The notes beneath the pieces are model-generated. The model worked only from the letters and a program-made list of their open reading frames with translations. It searched no databases and was not told the origin of the DNA. A program made the position numbers and the translations under genes. A stretch of 14,742 nucleotides of DNA from DATHNF01 sp035486285 (GTDB taxonomy: Bacteria > Patescibacteriota > Saccharimonadia > Saccharimonadales > UBA4665): NCBI GenBank assembly GCA_035486285.1, contig DATHNF010000081.1, positions 1 through 14,742 of the forward strand, given 5' to 3'. Of this stretch, positions 12,997 to 14,742 are shown piece by piece (the stretch's first letter is position 1; every line of letters begins with the position of its first letter).

Positions 12997-14214
12997 CTAG
13001 ATATTACTAGTGAAGCCCGATTGGTTCACCAGGCCGTAAATCGGCAGCAAAATAGCAGCGACAATAGTAATCGCGATTAAGCCCATGATAACCATCATTA
13101 CCGGCTCGATAATGGTGCTGATACTCTTGATCTCGTTATCGACTTCTTTTTCGTAATAGTCAGCGACCTTGGCCATCATGGTCTCCATGGCACCAGACTG
13201 CTCGCCAATCCGCAGCATGTTTGGTACCAGTGGTAAGAAATTAGGATCCTTGCTGATTGCCTCGGAGAGCGCTTTACCACCTTTAACCTTCTCGATTGCC
13301 CGGGCCAGAGACTTAGAGATATGCACATTGTCGACCGCTTCGGAGGTGATTTCCAATACTTGGATGAGCGGCACACCGCTGGCAACCAAAGTCGTGCCGG
13401 TACGGGCGAAGCGGGCCATGTACATTTTCATGAATAAAGGACCGATTGGCCAAGCCTTCATCTTAATCTTATCGATAACGCTGCGGCCACCAAGTGTCCG
13501 CGCCCAACGAGAGCCAAAAAACGTCATCAAGACAAGCGCAATTATCACCACCCACCAGAAGTGCGTCACGAAATGCGAAACAGCCAACAGCGCTTTGGTT
13601 ATAAAAGGCAGCGACGCGCCAGGCAGGCTGGCATAGATACTTTGGACCTGTGGCAAGACCTTGACCACCATGAAGGTCACCACGGCCAGCATGACCAGCA
13701 GTACGATAGCTGGATAAATCATAGCGCCGCGGACCTTACTGACAATGTCAGCATCCTTTTCTTGCTGATCAGCTAAACGCTCCAGCCCCTTATCCAATGT
13801 ACCGGAAGCTTCCCCGGCGGCTACCAGGCTTACGTAGACACGGTTAAAAACTAAGGGGTGTTTCTCAAGTGCGGCGCTGAAGGATGTACCGGCTTCGACA
13901 TCGCTAATGACTTGGTTGATAACTATCTTGAGCGGCTTGTTGGTGGTTTGCTCAGCCACGCTACGCAAACTTTGGACCAAGGGCAAGCCGGCATTAATAA
14001 GTGTTGATAGTTGGCGGCTGAAGAGGACTTTGTCCTTGGTCTTGATGCGCCGGAATCGCCGGGCTCCACCTACCCGCTCCGGCTTAACGCTCAGTGGTGT
14101 CAAGCCTTGCTCGCGTATCACCTTGGCGGCAGCTTGCTCGTTATCGGCTTGGACTTGGGCCTTGATCTTCTGGCCAGTCTTGGCGTTGCGGGCTTCGTAA
14201 TTAAATGTCAGCAT
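12997..14214 (-). CDS. pilC: type IV pilus inner-membrane platform protein PilC
   Basis: A 405-residue GspF/PilC-family protein, the usual length. The N-terminal region (FNYEARNAKTGQKIKAQVQADNEQAAAKVIREQGLTPLSV) precedes two T2SSF domains (about 68-190 and 270-395). Signatures include FSRQLSTLINAGLPLVQSL, ALEKHPLVFNRVYVSLVAAGEASG and the repeat-copy equivalents FARTGTTLVASGVPLIQVLEIT and NMLRIGEQSGAMETM. There are three membrane segments (about 166-188, 214-234, 371-394). It couples the cytoplasmic ATPases to pilin insertion and removal. GAGG lies 5 bases before the ATG. pilT lies upstream, and a prepilin gene follows at once. Confidence 0.97.
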   Translation of the reverse strand: MLTFNYEARNAKTGQKIKAQVQADNEQAAAKVIREQGLTPLSVKPERVGGARRFRRIKTKDKVLFSRQLSTLINAGLPLVQSLRSVAEQTTNKPLKIVINQVISDVEAGTSFSAALEKHPLVFNRVYVSLVAAGEASGTLDKGLERLADQQEKDADIVSKVRGAMIYPAIVLLVMLAVVTFMVVKVLPQVQSIYASLPGASLPFITKALLAVSHFVTHFWWVVIIALVLMTFFGSRWARTLGGRSVIDKIKMKAWPIGPLFMKMYMARFARTGTTLVASGVPLIQVLEITSEAVDNVHISKSLARAIEKVKGGKALSEAISKDPNFLPLVPNMLRIGEQSGAMETMMAKVADYYEKEVDNEIKSISTIIEPVMMVIMGLIAITIVAAILLPIYGLVNQSGFTSNI

Positions 14215-14313
14215 GAGAGCCTCGCTTCGCTCCGGGTAGTCAGCAGTCCGTAGTCAGTATTCTGTTGGCCAACTACATACTGATAACTGATAACTGATAA
14301 CTGAATACGCATA
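14215..14313 (-). other. pilT-pilC spacer with low-complexity repeats
   Basis: This 99-base gap is non-coding. It has a 7-base tandem repeat (14279-14304) and related CAGT/TAGT words. No promoter or terminator was convincing, so pilT and pilC may share a transcript. Confidence 0.6.
14279..14304. repeat. heptanucleotide tandem repeat upstream of pilC
   Basis: Three ACTGATA units and a partial fourth. It lies between pilT and pilC. It is the second 7-base array of this pilus locus. Confidence 0.85.
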
Positions 14314-14742
14314 TTAGCTCCTCATCAACCTGTCTAGCTCGTCAATGTCGACGGCGAAATTGCGGGCTTCGTCGTAGGTGATATTGCCGTTGTGTATGAG
14401 CCCAACCAGTGTTTTGTCCATAGACTGCATGCCAAATTCGGCGCCAGTTTGGATAACAGCCTCCAGCTGGTGGCTCTTGCCTTCACGGATAATATTACGC
14501 ACTGCCGGCGTGGCGATGAGGATTTCGGCCGCCGCAATTCGGCCGCCGCCAATCGCTGGAATCAGGCGCTGCGAAGTAATTGACATTAGAATATTGGACA
14601 GCTGGGCGCGGATTTGCGGCTGCTGGTGTGGCGGGAAAACGTCAATTATGCGGTCAATCGACTGGGCGGCGCTGTTGGTGTGCAGCGTCGCGAAAACCAG
14701 GTGACCGGTTTCGGCGATGGTTATGGCGCTGGCGATGGTTTC
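14314..14742 (-). CDS. pilT: type IV pilus retraction ATPase PilT (C-terminal part)
   Basis: The last 142 residues of a hexameric secretion ATPase; the gene continues beyond the right edge, in frame from base 14742. It shows the PilT hallmarks: ETIASAITIAETGHLVFATLHTNSA (Walker B-following and His box), IDRIIDVFPPHQQPQIRAQLSNIL, GGGRIAAAEILIATPAVRNIIREGK (the AIRNLIRE motif that separates PilT from PilB), and GMQSMDKTLVGLIHNGNITYDEA. It powers pilus depolymerisation and hence twitching or DNA uptake. The Walker A and the Asp box lie outside the window. It stands first of the pilT-pilC-pilin unit. Confidence 0.97.
   Translation of the reverse strand, partial: ETIASAITIAETGHLVFATLHTNSAAQSIDRIIDVFPPHQQPQIRAQLSNILMSITSQRLIPAIGGGRIAAAEILIATPAVRNIIREGKSHQLEAVIQTGAEFGMQSMDKTLVGLIHNGNITYDEARNFAVDIDELDRLMRS

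Noticed and set aside
1..14742. CRISPR array or insertion sequence
   Set aside because: No regularly spaced repeat-spacer units and no transposase gene were seen; short arrays are simple tandem repeats.

Overview
The window looks like a Patescibacteria (CPR) chromosome, plausibly Saccharibacteria-like. This is inferred from gene style and order (compact type IV pilus cluster, lone Xer recombinase, membrane-anchored parvulin, CPR-type large serine recombinase), not from a database match. GC content is moderate. TGA is used as a stop, so there is no UGA recoding. Several genes have a TACAAT-type -10 box only 6-7 bases before the start codon, which suggests leaderless transcripts.

Left region (1-3087): the end of an integrated element next to a tRNA-Asp gene. 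A partial minus-strand gene (from 254 leftward) resembles the zinc-binding tail of phage head-morphogenesis (MuF/gp7-like) proteins. It is preceded by a structured 5' leader RNA with an ideal extended -10 promoter, GAAA-capped hairpins and two mutually exclusive helices, one of which hides the ribosome binding site. Diverging from it on the plus strand are a winged-helix-like gene, a small unknown gene and a large serine recombinase whose stop codon lies inside the tRNA. The recombinase lacks its catalytic serine.

Middle region (3087-7676): chromosomal genes. On the minus strand are tRNA-Asp, a membrane-anchored peptidyl-prolyl isomerase, a bacterial PH-domain membrane protein, a methyltransferase, tRNA-Arg(CCU) and nucleoside diphosphate kinase. 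A hairpin-rich gene-free stretch (about 6420-6690) follows, then a plus-strand XerC/D-type tyrosine recombinase with all catalytic residues.

Right region (7742-14742): a minus-strand type IV pilus locus, in transcription order pilT (partial), pilC, a pilin paralogue, a probable major pilin with its own promoter and strong terminator, the prepilin peptidase pilD, and four minor-pilin-like genes packed with short overlaps. PilC is the inner-membrane platform, PilT retracts the fibre, PilD processes all six prepilins, and the four minor pilins probably form the initiating tip complex. pilD contains a heptanucleotide tandem repeat in its coding sequence that could switch the whole system on and off by slippage.
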